Shown here: piece by piece, positions 1-10,673 of the stretch | Layout of the letters: every line of letters starts with the position of its first letter | How positions within the stretch are numbered: the stretch's first letter is position 1 | Notes under the pieces: generated by a model | What the model was told of the DNA's origin: nothing | What the model saw: only the letters and a program-made list of their open reading frames with translations | The model's database searches: none | Position numbers and translations under genes: made by a program | NCBI GenBank assembly: GCA_001931875.2 | Contig: MSJH02000777.1 | Span: forward strand, 1 to 19,707 | Direction of reading: 5' to 3' | DNA: 19,707 nucleotides | From: Byssochlamys sp. IMV 00236 | Lineage: Eukaryota > Ascomycota > Eurotiomycetes > Eurotiales > Thermoascaceae

Positions 1-72
1 ATCTTTCTTGGTTTTTTAATTCTTAAAAATCGATTTTTAGATATTTAATTTTTCTTTTTTTATATATATAAG

Positions 73-92
73 ATATAGGTTATAACCTATAT
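73..92. repeat. 20-bp perfect palindrome
   Basis: A 20-base sequence identical to its own reverse complement, centred between 82 and 83 with an AGGTTATAACCT core. A shorter palindrome (TAAAAATCGATTTTTA, 24-39) lies just upstream. No function is assigned; palindromes arise easily in A+T-rich DNA, although the GG/CC pairs make this one less trivial. Confidence 0.6.
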
Positions 93-159
93 AAATATTT
101 AATTTCGAGTGAAATATCTTTAGGTTTCGACTTTTAATAAATTTTTGAAGTTTTTAGTT

Positions 160-262
160 TAAAAGCTCGGCCCACTTAAAAAATGGTAAAAATACTCGGG
201 TGGGCTGAGCTTCTAGGGTGGGCTGAGCTCGCCCCCGGCTGGGCCGAGGTGTAGGCCCGAAA
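160..262. repeat. GC-rich cluster of TGGGCYGAG motifs
   Basis: A GC-rich island in otherwise A+T-rich DNA. The 9-mer TGGGCTGAG occurs at 201-209 and 219-227, TGGGCCGAG at 240-248, and the inverse CTCGGCCCA at 166-174, giving four copies in 83 bases. The first two lie in an 18-base tandem (about 199-234). Repeated short GC-rich motifs in both orientations are typical of the subterminal regions of hAT-type DNA transposons, so this may be one end of such an element. No terminal repeat partner, target duplication or transposase is visible, so that identity is only an inference. Confidence 0.5.
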
Positions 263-375
263 TTAAATTAATATAGAATATATTAAGACTAAAGATATAA
301 TAATTAATAGATTTATTAAACTATTTTTAAAAATAAGCTTTATTAAGATAATAAATTTAAATTAAAGAGAAGTAT

Positions 376-685
376 TATAATATAATAGTTAGGACTAATT
401 ATTTATAAAAAAAACATATAAGAAATTCTCTTATTAAAGAGTTTAAAATAATTATATATATAATTATAAAGAATAATTAGCTTAATAAAAGAAATCTTAT
501 ATTAAGTATATTAGCTTAAAAAGAGAATTTAATTAATTTAATATAATTAACTAATTATATTATAAGAATATATTAGTATAAATTCTACTACTTATATTTT
601 ATTCTTATCTTAAGTTATATCTTTCTTTAAAGCTAGTACTAGTTATTTTATCTATTTCTTTTATCTATTCTTTTTAACTAATTTA
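376..685 (+). repeat. LTR, copy 1 (likely 5' LTR of gypsy B)
   Basis: This stretch aligns along its whole length, inverted, with 15488-15789, mostly by transitions with a few short indels. One terminus reads TATAATATAATAG here and TGCAATATAGTAG in the other copy, as expected for an LTR that began with TG before RIP. The gag remnant of gypsy B starts a few dozen bases downstream on the same strand, which makes this the natural 5' LTR of that element. The other copy, however, sits where a copia 5' LTR is expected, and one family cannot own both. Boundaries are good to a few bases at the left end and about 5 at the right. No target duplication was found. Confidence 0.6.
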
Positions 686-721
686 AAATATATTAAATAC
701 TTAAATAAATAAAAAATTAAA

Positions 722-1660
722 TATAACTATGACTTTACTTAATAAATCTATTAAGAAAAATACTATATAATAAAGGTAAAATAATAAGTTATAGAACTTA
801 TCTATAAATAAAAAAATATAAGAAGGCTTTTATTAATATAGCCCTTTACTTTAAATATAAAAATACTCTAGAATTTAAGGGTAAATAGCCTTAGTATTTT
901 ATTAAGTTATTTAACTTTTCTCTATTTACTAATAGAAAGAATCTTAAGTTTAATAATTAGCTATTATAGATTAAAAATAAGCTAAGAGTAAATATTAATT
1001 ATTATAGAAGTAAATATCTTTATATTATATATATATCTAGAGCTACCTAAATAAAAAGACTATAACTTATATATCTTTAAAAGTTTTATAAAAATTTAAG
1101 CCTTCTCTTTTAAATAGCTAAAGAGATATTTAATTATCTTTAAGCTATATTTTATAACTTAAATTATTAATAGACTATAAAATACTAATTTATTAATTTA
1201 TATATAAAAATATATTAAAAGTATAATAATTTTTTTATAGAGTTTATAAGGCTAGTAAAAAAAATAAGTATTTATCTTAATAATTATTAAATTAAGATAT
1301 ATAATAAGATTACTTTATTTTTTAAAAGTCTTATTATTAGCTAATATTATTAAATTAAAGATTTTAATAATTTTAAAAATACTTACTATTAAGCTATTTA
1401 TATCTTTTAAAAGAATAATAAAGATAATTATAAAGCTAGTTAAAATAAGAATTTAAATACTAGAACTTTTTTCTAAATATTATTTAATTAATTTAGTAAT
1501 AATTTATTTATTCTTAAGATTAATATTAGATTCTCTATTATTAACTATAAGACTCTTATTAAAAAAAAGAAATATTTTTTTATAAAATAAAGAAATATCT
1601 TATTATTAATTACTTACTAAAGAAAATAATAATAAATATAAAGAATTTAAAAATTAAGAA
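722..1660 (+). pseudogene. gag remnant of gypsy B
   Basis: Structural capsid protein remnant. Translation with stops ignored gives a stretch near 895-1010 that fits the fungal gypsy gag pattern: LFTxxKxLKF, then W replaced by a stop, then a KLRVN segment followed by a Y-rich YLYIIYISRA stretch near 1010-1035. Further gag-like helical sequence continues to about 1560. A clear zinc knuckle could not be picked out, which is expected because RIP turns Cys (TGT/TGC) into Tyr. Start and end are approximate. An ATG at 731 is the first available start but may not be the original one. Confidence 0.55.
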
Positions 1661-1699
1661 AAAGGAGAATAAATAAAACTTAAAAAAAGCTAATCTTTA

Positions 1700-3320
1700 A
1701 ACTAAGATTTTTACTTAGAGGTTAATAAAGAATTAATAAAGATTAATCTTAATTACCTTTTAAATAGTAATTATCTTATTAAGCTTAGCTTAATTTATAA
1801 GAATAAATATAATATTAAATTCTTTATTCTATTAAATTTTAAAGTAAATAAGCTCTATTTTTTTAATAGCTTATTAATTCTATTAATTATTTAGTTCTTA
1901 AATACCTTATTAAAACCTTTAAGCTAAGCTAATTTATATTTATTAATAGTTATAATAATAGAATTAAAGAATAAATAAATTATATATTTATTACTAATTT
2001 AAAGACTAATAGAAGGATTTATTTAAATCTCTCTATATTAATTACTAACTTAAGTTATTATAATTTAATTTTTAGATAAAAATAAATAGCTAAAGAGTTT
2101 ATTCTTTTAAATATTTAAAACTAATAATTAATTTAGCCGTATAATAATTTATATATTTATTAATTCTAATAAGAGCTAATTATTATAAAGGAGAATTTAA
2201 TAAGACTACTTTTAAACTTTAAATATTAATAAGATATTAATAGAAGAGATTAATAAATAGAGAAATAGATTTAAATCTTAAAATAATAGAATTTCTCTTA
2301 TTACTAGCTATTATAAACTAAATAAATTAATATTTAGCTAGCTATAACTAAAATATAATATAAATTAAAAGACTAATTTAATTCCTTATCTTTAATAATC
2401 TTAAAATTATATCTTTTAAAAATAAATATAAAGAAAATACTAGATATTATATATATAGAAGCTAAGATATTTTAATAAGCATTATATAAGAAAGATATAA
2501 AAGTCTTTATTATTAATCTATATAAGATTAATAAGATTATTAAATAGAAGTCTTTAATTATATAAAAAGAATAAGAATTTTTAGTTAATTTATAAATATC
2601 TTTCTATAGTTTATAAGAATTTCTTTAATATTTTCTTTAAGTAAATATTAAATAAATTACCTTTTTATTAGCTCTATAATTATAAAATAGAACTTAAAGA
2701 AGAAATTTCCTTAAAATATTAACCTCTTTATAAATAATTACTAAAGAAGTTATAAATATTTAAAATATATCTAATTAATAATTTTAAAAAAAGATTTTAT
2801 TATATTTAGCTAAGAATTTTTTTTCTTATTTATTCTCTTTATAAAGAAGGTAAACAAAGAATTATAATTCTATATTAATTATTATTACTTAAATATAATT
2901 ATAAAGAAAGATTATTATTTCTTATTATTAATTAATAAAATTTTAGCTAAAATTAATAAAGTTAAGATCTTTATAAAGCTAATATTTAATAAGCCTTTTA
3001 TTAAATTAAGATAAACTTTAATTTAAAAGCTTTAATAATATTCTATATAAGATATAGAACTTATAAATATTATATATTTCTTTTTAAGCTTATTAATAAA
3101 CCGGCTATATTTTAATAATATATAAATAACCTTTTCTTTAACTTACTTAATAACTATATAAGTATTTATTTAAATAATATCTTAATTTATTCTAATAATA
3201 AGTAAGAATATTAATTTAAAATAAAAAAGGTTTTATCTTATTTATAAAAGACTAGTCTATAAACTAATATTAAAAAATATAAGTTTTATATTATATAGAT
3301 AAAATATCTTAGTATAGTAA
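1700..3320 (+). pseudogene. pol remnant of gypsy B (protease and RT)
   Basis: The aspartic protease is seen at about 1870-2100. The DSG motif is now L-I-N-S, with the catalytic Asp changed to Asn at 1876-1878, and it ends in a DLILGRKW-like segment near 2050-2090. Reverse transcriptase runs from about 2640: a VDYxxLN segment, a SLPLI segment, a KAFYQIRI-like palm near 2990-3020, then the YLDD box as Y-L-N-N at 3167-3178, followed by ILIYS. Both catalytic Asp codons became AAT. Reading ends near a KYLG-type motif at about 3310. Within each domain the frame is mostly intact apart from stops, so point mutation, not indels, killed the gene. Confidence 0.75.
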
Positions 3321-3339
3321 TATATAATATTAATATACT

Positions 3340-3542
3340 TTAATTTATTATAGGTATAAGTATCTCTAATTAAGGATAATAATATTTAATTATCTCTAAA
3401 GAGTTTTATTAGAGAGCTTATTATAAAGAATAATTCTTTCTTTATAATTAGCTTATATTAGTTTAAACTAATATACTTATTATAATTTATATTATATAGA
3501 AGTAATACTAGCTATTATAATTACTTTATTACTTAATATATA
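3340..3542 (-). pseudogene. 3' end of copia pol (RNase H C-terminal part)
   Basis: On the - strand this encodes the last part of a Ty1/copia RNase H: a FxDNxxxLSLIRD segment followed by KxKYINIIYYY, matching the family pattern DNQGALxLIxxP...KHIDIxYH. It continues, in the same frame, the RNase H sequence that ends at 11013 on the far side of gypsy A(-). It is the displaced end of the same gene, split by that insertion. The last tens of codons and the 3' LTR are missing; sequence to the left is gypsy B on the opposite strand. Confidence 0.75.
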
Positions 3543-3547
3543 GCTAT
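3543..3547. repeat. Target-site duplication GCTAT (left)
   Basis: GCTAT lies directly left of the left LTR of gypsy A(-) and again at 11013-11017 directly right of the right LTR. Five bases is the usual Ty3/gypsy duplication length. The bases form part of copia RNase H codons on the - strand. Confidence 0.85.
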
Positions 3548-3886
3548 TATTAAGGTATAGGCTTAGGGAGTAAGTTAGAATAAATAGAATAAGGTAGTTA
3601 ATACTAGGACTAGCTATAGGATCTCTATCTAGTTAATTTAAACTAAAATAGGCTATTATAAGCAGGCTTAATAAATAAGATATAGCTTAAAAAGCTTAAA
3701 TTTAAATTAAGCTATATATTAAAGATATCTTTATAAGATTATATAATCTCTTATATAATTTAAAAGAGTTTAGGCCTTACTTTTCTAAATTAAGTAAGTA
3801 TTAGCTAATAAGTTAATTATTTTATTAAAATACCTTAAGGCAGCTTTCTTTAAAATCTTTTTATCTCTTATATTAATACTATAATA
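3548..3886 (-). repeat. 3' LTR of gypsy A(-)
   Basis: 339 bases, the same length as the partner at 10674-11012. By hand count the two differ at 43 positions, all transitions, with no indel. Ends read TA...TA, expected from TG...CA after RIP. Confidence 0.9.
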
Positions 3887-3905
3887 ATACTTCTTTTCTT
3901 AAGAT
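3887..3905 (-). promoter_or_regulatory. Polypurine tract of gypsy A(-)
   Basis: On the - strand this reads AAGAAAAGAAGTAT directly before the 3' LTR, the position and composition of the plus-strand primer of LTR retrotransposons. The same tract precedes the LTR of the other copy at about 18464-18477. Confidence 0.75.
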
Positions 3906-5030
3906 TAAGCTTTATTAAAACTATTTTCTAGCTTTAACTTATTTAAATAGTAGTAATAGAAGTTAGTAATAATCTCTTAAATATATTATAGATAATATAT
4001 AAGCTTCTTAATTAAATTATTATAACCTAACTATTTAATAATATATTATAATTAAAGGCTTTTATAATCTTAGTATTTCTATTAAGAGTTTAAGATATCT
4101 TTAATAACTTATTTCTTAAGGCTATTAACTTTAATAGGTAATAGTAAAAGTTATCTCTATTTAAGTATAGGGTCTTTAGTAATAAAATAAAATAAGCTAA
4201 TATTAAATATAAGATAAATATATATTAAGGCAGATAGATTTAGCTAATAAGCATATAGGCTAATAACCTTAATAATATAGAATAAATTAAAATTCTTCTA
4301 ATTAAATTTTTTCTAAAAGCGCTAAATATAGATATTCTAAGTATTTAATTAAATAGATTATTCTATATAATAATAGTAAGCTAGGGTTTAATAATAATTA
4401 ATCTGCTTTTTATAATAAGCTTAAGTAATATAAATTTAAGTATAAATATAATCTATAATATCTTATATCTTCTTAATAAAGGCTTTAGTATCTCTAATAG
4501 CAGGCTAGTTTATAGGCTAAATAGGCTTAAATCCTATATATAGATAGAATTTATAATTAATAAAAAAGGGTAATATTTTAATAGTCTTAAAATAATAAGA
4601 GTTTAATATAAACTTAGCTAAAAATAGCTAGTTAATCTAATTATCTTATAGATAGCTAATATAAATATATAAATATTATTTTAAAATAGTATTTATTCTC
4701 TTAATCTAACTATTAGTCTTAAGGTAATAAATAATAAATAGTAAGTTTATAATATTTAAATATTAAGTTAAGTATTTCTAAAAAGTAATAATAAACTAAG
4801 GCCTTTAATTAAATACTATAATCTTTAATAGCTTATAAAGCTTCTATATATAATAAATATATAATTATATTATTTTTTTAATATTATAAATAGCTTAATA
4901 AAAAATAAAATACCTTATCTTTATAAGTTAGTCTATAGTAATTAGTATAGTATTATAACTTTAATAAAGTATAAGTTTAGTAATAAAATCTATTAAGATA
5001 TTTTGCTAAGAGTATTTAAAGATAAAGAGC
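3906..5030 (-). pseudogene. gypsy A(-) pol, 3' half: integrase core and chromodomain
   Basis: This is the downstream half of pol, separated from the rest by the Tc1 insertion. The integrase core opens with a DILIDFI segment whose first catalytic Asp codon survives (4988-4990). It is followed by an ILITIDxLIKIRYF stretch, matching the fungal Ty3 integrase pattern. Near the C-terminus, at about 4000-4040, the - strand reads IK-stop-LGYNN followed by a K-K-L segment. This fits the VKWxGY core of a chromodomain, which in chromoviruses directs integration toward marked chromatin. Stops are frequent throughout. Confidence 0.75.
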
Positions 5031-5032
5031 TA
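5031..5032. repeat. TA target duplication (left) of Tc1
   Basis: TA precedes the Tc1 terminal repeat, with a second TA at 6378-6379 after it. The unoccupied equivalent in the other gypsy A copy has a single TA at 17330-17331 with matching flanks. Confidence 0.85.
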
Positions 5033-5072
5033 TAGTCGCGCTAATTAAGTATTTATAATTTTCGCGTTTTAC
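5033..5072 (+). repeat. Left terminal inverted repeat of Tc1
   Basis: About 40 bases, imperfect. A 14-base core, AAGTATTTATAATT at 5047-5060, is perfectly inverted at 6350-6363, followed in both ends by a CGCGTT box. The outermost four bases are TAGT against CAGT at the other end. Confidence 0.85.
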
Positions 5073-5198
5073 CCGTATTACGCGATTTTATCCTCCTCCT
5101 ATTACTTACTACTTACTATATTATAAAGGCTATTAGGTTAAATTAACTCTAATAGTAGGCGTAATAATAAATTAAGTCCTTATACCTATAGTATTATT

Positions 5199-6209
5199 AT
5201 AGGTAGAGTATTTAATAAAGTTATACTAATAAAAATTAGCAGAGATCTTTAAATCGCGCGAGCAACTATTATCTTAACTATTAAGAAAGACCCTAAATAT
5301 AATAACAGCAAATCCCTTTTATAACCTGGCTATCTAAAGGCGCTTTCTCTAAGGGATAAGTAACGTATTTTTATTAAAATAAAGCGGGATCCCTTTATTA
5401 CTTATAATGCTATTCGGGCAAATATTAGATTAAACTATTCTAATACTACCCTTCTTAAATATATAAAATAATCGGGTTATAGTTATTAGAAAGCTAAAAA
5501 GAGACTATATTTAAAGCTAGAGCATGCTAAAAAACAATATAAATAGGCAAAGGTATATAAAAATTAGGGTTAAAATAAGTAATCGCGGATTATTTAGAGT
5601 AATAAATATTCTATTAAAATTAGCAAGGGAAAATAAAACCTTTAGATATTTTACCTTAACTAACTTAGCGAGAAATAGAAAAAGGAGTATATCCAGCCTT
5701 ATAAAAAAGGTAAAAGTATCTCTATAATAATTTAGGCAGCTATATAGGGTTATAGGTATTCAGAAATTAACTTTTTATAACAAGATCTTAACTCTAAAAG
5801 GACTAGCTATTCTGCAGAGTCTTACCTTTAAATTTTAGATAAAAATCTTTATTCTATATAGGAACTAGGCTTAATATTTATGCAAAATAACGCCTCTATT
5901 TATACGGCAAGAAAGATTAAAAATTAGTTTAAGAAGAATAGGATTTCTATAATAGTTTGGCCGCTATATTTGCCGGATCTTAACCCTATTAAATACGCGT
6001 GAGCAAAGCTTAAAGAATAGATATATAAGCTTTATCTGGAGATTAAACATTTTACTGGGTCCGAAGAAGATATTAAGGAAGCTTTTACTAAAACAATAGA
6101 AGAAGTATAGGAGAATCTAGGTTAGGATTACTTTAATAGATTAATTAAGTCTATAGAAAAGCAAGTCCGGGCGTGTTTAAAGGTAAAGGGGTGGTATACT
6201 AAATACTAG
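5199..6209 (+). pseudogene. Tc1/mariner transposase remnant
   Basis: Transposase would bind the terminal repeats and cut and rejoin DNA with a DDE active site. One frame can be followed without shift from about 5199 to a natural-looking TAG at 6207-6209, about 336 codons and normal for fungal Tc1. The N-terminal helix-turn-helix region includes RDPFITYNAIRAN at about 5385-5423. The IWSDE box is now stop-S-N-K (first Asp to Asn at 5601-5603). WAAI at 5733 has lost its Trp codon. MQDNAPIHTA is now MQNNASIYTA (second Asp to Asn at 5886-5888). WPxYxPDLNPI at 5958-5990 is followed by Glu to Lys (5991-5993) and a Trp-to-stop at 6000. The last two catalytic positions have 34 residues between them (DD34E). 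It ends in GWYTKY. The start is inferred from ATA (former ATG) at 5199. More than 15 in-frame stops make it inactive. Confidence 0.92.
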
Positions 6210-6337
6210 GCAGATTTCTCTACTACTAGATTAATCTAGAGCCATTTTTCTATAGCATATTAAAGCCCTAGATTTATAGAAGCTTTAGATAGCGAGATAT
6301 TTAATATTTAGTAGTTTAATATTTTAATAGGGTGGGC

Positions 6338-6377
6338 TGCAGAACGCGGAATTATAAATACTTTCTAGCTAGAACTG
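6338..6377 (-). repeat. Right terminal inverted repeat of Tc1
   Basis: Inverted partner of the left end, with the 14-base core at 6350-6363 and terminal CAGT (complement of 6374-6377). The element stops exactly before TA at 6378-6379. It overlaps a short GGTGGGCTG stretch. Confidence 0.85.
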
Positions 6378-6379
6378 TA

Positions 6380-8470
6380 GTATAAGATTCTTTAATAGCC
6401 TTTATTTAAAGGTATAATATAGTAATAAATATAATAATTCTAAGTCTAGTAATTTATATATTAGTATATATTTAGCTAATAATACTCTTATAAGATTAAG
6501 TTATAAAGCTTATATTTTTTAAGATATTTAAGTATATACTTATTATAGTATTCTTATAATAAATAAACTCTTAACTTATTATAATTAAAAATATATAAAT
6601 AATCTTTATAATATAGATATCTTTCTCTTTATTAATAGTTAATTAATATAATCTTAAGATAATAATTAGCTTTATAATCTAAGGCTTATAAGATAAACTA
6701 TATTAAATTATTAAATAAATAAGCTATATCTAATAAGTCTTTAATATTAAATAAATATTTTAATTTATTAAGTATAATAAAGAAACTTAACTAGTCTTAT
6801 TTAATAAGTAAAACTATTTCTTTAATAAGCTAAATAATCTCTTTAATAGGCTAAATTATTCTCTTAGCAAATTAAATAATCTTAATAAATTAATTAAATA
6901 GTAAAGTAGATTAGATAAATTCTTTAAGCTAAATAGTTTAACTTCTTAAAGTAAATTAAGTAAGTATTTTTATAAGTTTAATAAGATTTTTAATCTCTTA
7001 AACTATTAAGTTAATAAAGTAAATATACTTTATTATTTAACTCCTAATAATAGCTTTTAATTTTAGAGATCTCTAAATCTATAAGTTAAGGTTCTCTTTC
7101 TTTAAGATTGTTTAACTCTAATATTATAGCTATTTATCCTCTTTCTTAAAGAAATCCTCTAATCTTCTAGTTAGAATATTAAGCTTTATTTCTTACTTTC
7201 TAGAATAATATATAATTTAAAAATTAAACTAGGATAGAAATTTAAATTAATAGGCTTATTACTAATTTAATAGCTTAATTAATATAAAATATTTTAAATT
7301 ATAATAATCTATAATAACTTTAATTAGTAATAATATACCTTTAAGCTTAAAGTATTATTTCTTAAAATAGCAAATAATTACTAGTAATTTTTTATTATAA
7401 ATCTTATAATTATACTTTATAGTAAAAAGCTTCTTTAAGAAAAATATAATAAGATATAGGATTTTTTTATTATTATATTAAGATATAACTTTAGCTAATA
7501 TATAATTAACTAAGTTAGTTTTAATTATAACCTTATAAGTTTAATTAAATAGCTTTAAGATTAGGGCTTAAATAAATACTTTTTTTAAGGCTTTAAAACT
7601 AGACTAATAGATAAGTATTTAATTAAAGGGAACTCTCTTCTAGATTAAGTTTATAAATAATATAATTATCTTAAAAAAGTTATAAATAAACTAATAATAA
7701 AAGTTACTAAATTTAATAAAGGCTTATATATTAATTATATAAGTTAAGATCTTTTATTTAATAATTATTTTTATCTTATCTAGATTTATTTTAATATAGT
7801 CTTAGCTAATAATAATACTTAAAAACTTAGTCTTAAAGATAATAAACTTATACTTCTAGATTTTTATATATAAGCTTATTTTATATAGCTTCTATAAGAT
7901 AATATAGATATATTAAATATATTTAAAATAAGTTATACTATATATTAAGATATTATTAAAGTATATAGTATAAAAGATATTAAGATAATCTTATAAGATA
8001 TTATTAATAAACTATTAAAATATTATTAGTGCTTTTATTATGCTAAATAGTATTACTAATAATTTAAATAAGCTAAGTTAAGTATAGAAGATAGTTAAAT
8101 ATTCTTATCTTTTTTTAATATAAAGGTTATTAAATATAGAAATAATATTAATCTTTATAAAATAATTTATTTCTTTTAAATTATTTAAAGTCTTCTTAAT
8201 TAAAGATAAAAGATATTAGTCTTTAATAATTATTATATTTAGAGCTTAGTTATCTATATAGATCTATATTTCTCTATTAGATTTCTTAATAAATAGAATT
8301 AGAGATATAGCAGGTAATAAGCTTAAGTAAATAAATCTTTTTCTTAGATTTTTTTTAATCTATTCCTTTAAGACCTTTAATTTATTCTAGAATATAATAT
8401 ATAAGAATTTAAAAAGAAGTAACTTCTTCTCTAATAGCTTAATATTATAATTATAAAAATAATATAATAA
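6380..8470 (-). pseudogene. gypsy A(-) pol, 5' half: RT, RNase H, integrase N-terminal region
   Basis: Read right to left. Reverse transcriptase starts near 8455 with a DHKIKLLE segment. It continues through LSEKELQVLKEY, a SAFNNL-type palm and an FxxFINNIL segment near 8020, to the YLDD box at 7952-7963, now Y-F-N-N (Leu to Phe and both Asp to Asn), followed by ILIYS. The connection and RNase H follow at about 7320-7770 (FIKFNNFYY and NYKIYNKELL type motifs, clearer in the other copy). The integrase N-terminal zinc-binding region (about 6400-6700) adjoins Tc1. Alignment with 15790-17330 holds throughout. Confidence 0.8.
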
Positions 8471-10673
8471 TAAGTACTTAGCCTTTTTAAAAGAAAAGAT
8501 ATTAATATAATTCTTAAACTTCTTAAATAATAAATAAGTAAAGTCTTTTTTTTAAACTTATTTAATTCTTAGAGTAATATTTAAATCCTCTAAAATAATT
8601 ATAAATATTTAAATATTTCTTTAAGTATAGGCAGAATAAGCAGTTAAAGAAATAAAGGCTATATTTCTCTTTTTTAATTCTTTAAATCTTAGAGATAAAT
8701 ATTAGGGTAAAGCCTTTAAGAGAATATTATATAGGGCAGATATTTTAATTAGCTTTAAAAATATATTATAATTTTTTTAATAATAATTATTATTAAAAAT
8801 AATATTATAAATAATAAATTATAAATATAGATTATAATACTTTAGCTAGAGAAATCTTAAAATAATAGAGTAATATATTAGTTAAATAATATAAAACTTA
8901 GTATCCTTCTTAAAATAATCTTTAATTCTTATATTTATCTAGATATAATATATAATCTTTTTATCCTCTAATTCTCTTCTATTAAATATATATAGAATAA
9001 TTAGGCTTTTTAGAGAAATAAGCTCTAACTTCTAATTTTTAGTCTATTTTTAATCTATAAATCCTTATTCTTTAGCTTTAATATTAAGTAAGGTATAAGT
9101 TAATAAGTAGATTTTCTTTTTTTTTTAATATTATAAACAGTATTATTAATTTTAATTATTATAAATATTTTTTAAGATTAATTCTATAAATAATAGTAGT
9201 AAAAATTTAAATAATATATAGTTTTTAAGCCTAGCCGCAATTTACTCTAGGCTTACTCTTTTTACTAAAGACTAGCTAGGGAATAAACTATATAAGTCTA
9301 AGAACTAGATTGCTTAAAGAGTCTAAGAGTAAGGTTTATATATAGCTATAGCTTAAATCTTCTAACAGTTATTTAAGTATAAATAATCTTTAATATAATA
9401 TTTTAAGAAGCTATATTAAAAGTAAGTACTAGTTTTATAATATAATAAGCTATATTCTCTTTTATCTAAGTATTTAGAAATACTTAAATTTATTAAGTTA
9501 TATAGCTATACTAGGGCTAATTTATTTTTTTATATAGAGCTTTTTTAAGATTAATTATTATATCTTATAACTAGAATAAGATTTAAAATAAGTAAAAGAG
9601 ATTAAATATATTATATAAGTTTTAAAATAGTAATATAAGTCTTTATAATAAGAGATTAATTTATAATATATTAGCAATAGTAATTCTTAAGATTTTATAA
9701 AAATTTAATAAATTAATAATATTTATAACTTAGGGGCTAACTATATAATAATATTCCTTAAAGTTCTTAGCTAATAACTTACTTAAGCAGAGTAAATAAT
9801 ATTTCTTTAAGTATTTCTCCTTCTAATACTAGGTATTAAAACTTAATAAAGAAAATTCTAAATTCTTTATTAATTTAATAGAGGTTAAATAATTTATTAT
9901 ATATATTATTTATATAATTAGAGTTATTAAATATATACTCTAAAATATTTAAAATCTCTTAGTAATTATTAAAAATATAAGTTTTATCTTTAATATATAG
10001 TAATACTTAAGCATAAAATATATTCTTTAAATAATTAATTATATAAGCTATATAGCTTTTAAGAGTTAGGAATTAGTCTTAATTAATTATTATCTTTTCT
10101 TAAATCTAGGCTATAAAGCGCTAAAGGTTCTTTTAATTACCTTTAAACTTATCTAAGTTAAAAAATCTCTTTAAAAATCTAGAAATAAAGGAAGATATAA
10201 TAATAAATATCTTAAATACTCTTATTAAAATAGCTATAAATCTCTTAATATTAAGCTTAGGTTTAAATATAAATATAAGTATATTTATAATAAGAGTAGC
10301 TATATAATAAGCTTAATTCTTCTTAAGAATAACCTAAATATATTATTATTTCTTTTTATTAAGTTATATCTCTTAATATTATTAAATAGCCTTAAGATTA
10401 GTATTTTTTTATTTAAGCCTTTATTATATAATTATAAACTCTTGCTAAAGTTTTTAAAACTTTATCTTAGTTTATTTAATATATTAGCTAGCTTTATTTA
10501 TAAATAACTTAGCCCTAATAATATATTTATATATTAGGCAATAATAATTATATTATTTTAGCCTATAGCTAATAATAATATATTTAATAAACTTCCCTAA
10601 AATAATTAGTAAGAATAAGAGAATTAAGGTAAGTATTATTAATAATATTAACTCTTAAGTAAAAGCTATATAA
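8471..10673 (-). pseudogene. gypsy A(-) 5' region: presumed gag and protease
   Basis: By position, this stretch between the 5' LTR and RT must have held leader, gag and protease. I could not identify a zinc knuckle or protease DSG motif with confidence, since Cys, Gly and Asp codons are the main casualties of RIP. A slightly GC-richer patch at about 9228-9375 retains GCCGC and a few CA steps. The bases next to the 5' LTR (10650-10673) do not show a recognisable tRNA primer-binding site. Confidence 0.45.

Larger units (their letters stand above)
1..375. other. Unassigned flank with less RIP
   Basis: No coding similarity is visible here. The first 265 bases keep several CG dinucleotides (near 31, 105, 128, 168, 198, 230, 245 and 258), unlike the sequence that follows, so this stretch is less mutated or of different origin. 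It holds two perfect palindromes (24-39 and 73-92) and the GC-rich island described separately. Bases 266-375 are A+T-rich and end in a purine-rich run (about 364-375) next to the LTR. That run could be the polypurine tract of an element lying to the left, or chance. Confidence 0.5.
376..3320 (+). mobile_element. Ty3/gypsy element B, 3'-truncated
   Basis: A degenerate LTR retrotransposon read left to right: LTR, gag, aspartic protease, reverse transcriptase. The order and motifs are those of Ty3/gypsy (Metaviridae-type) elements of fungi. Recognisable sequence stops shortly after the RT active site, where - strand copia sequence begins. RNase H, integrase and the 3' LTR are therefore missing, either deleted or displaced. 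Coding frames are full of stops, and at least one indel lies between protease and RT because their frames differ. Confidence 0.75.
5033..6377 (+). mobile_element. Complete Tc1/mariner (DD34E) DNA transposon
   Basis: A 1345-base cut-and-paste element with imperfect terminal inverted repeats, a TA target duplication and one transposase frame on the + strand. The right end reads CAGT inward (complement) and the left end TAGT, the left consistent with a C-to-T change. It lies within gypsy A(-) pol, just upstream of the integrase core. It is clearly richer in G+C than its surroundings and keeps many CG and CA dinucleotides, so it has suffered fewer RIP mutations and is the youngest insertion here. 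Confidence 0.93.

Noticed and set aside
73..92. Palindrome as a transcription terminator or operator
   Set aside because: No gene nearby that it could serve, and palindromes are common in TA-rich DNA.
376..685. Solo LTR with target duplication
   Set aside because: The flanking five bases on the two sides do not match, and gag-like sequence follows closely.
5524..5727. 67-codon open frame on the + strand, the only long ATG-started frame in the window
   Set aside because: It lies inside the Tc1 transposase in another frame (+1 relative to the frame carrying the DDE motifs). It has no recognisable domain; it is open by chance because RIP stops fall in the true frame.
9228..9375. GC-richer patch in gypsy A(-) as a separate inserted element or tRNA
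   Set aside because: No cloverleaf, terminal repeats or duplication; it fits the gag-protease region that kept a few unmutated sites.
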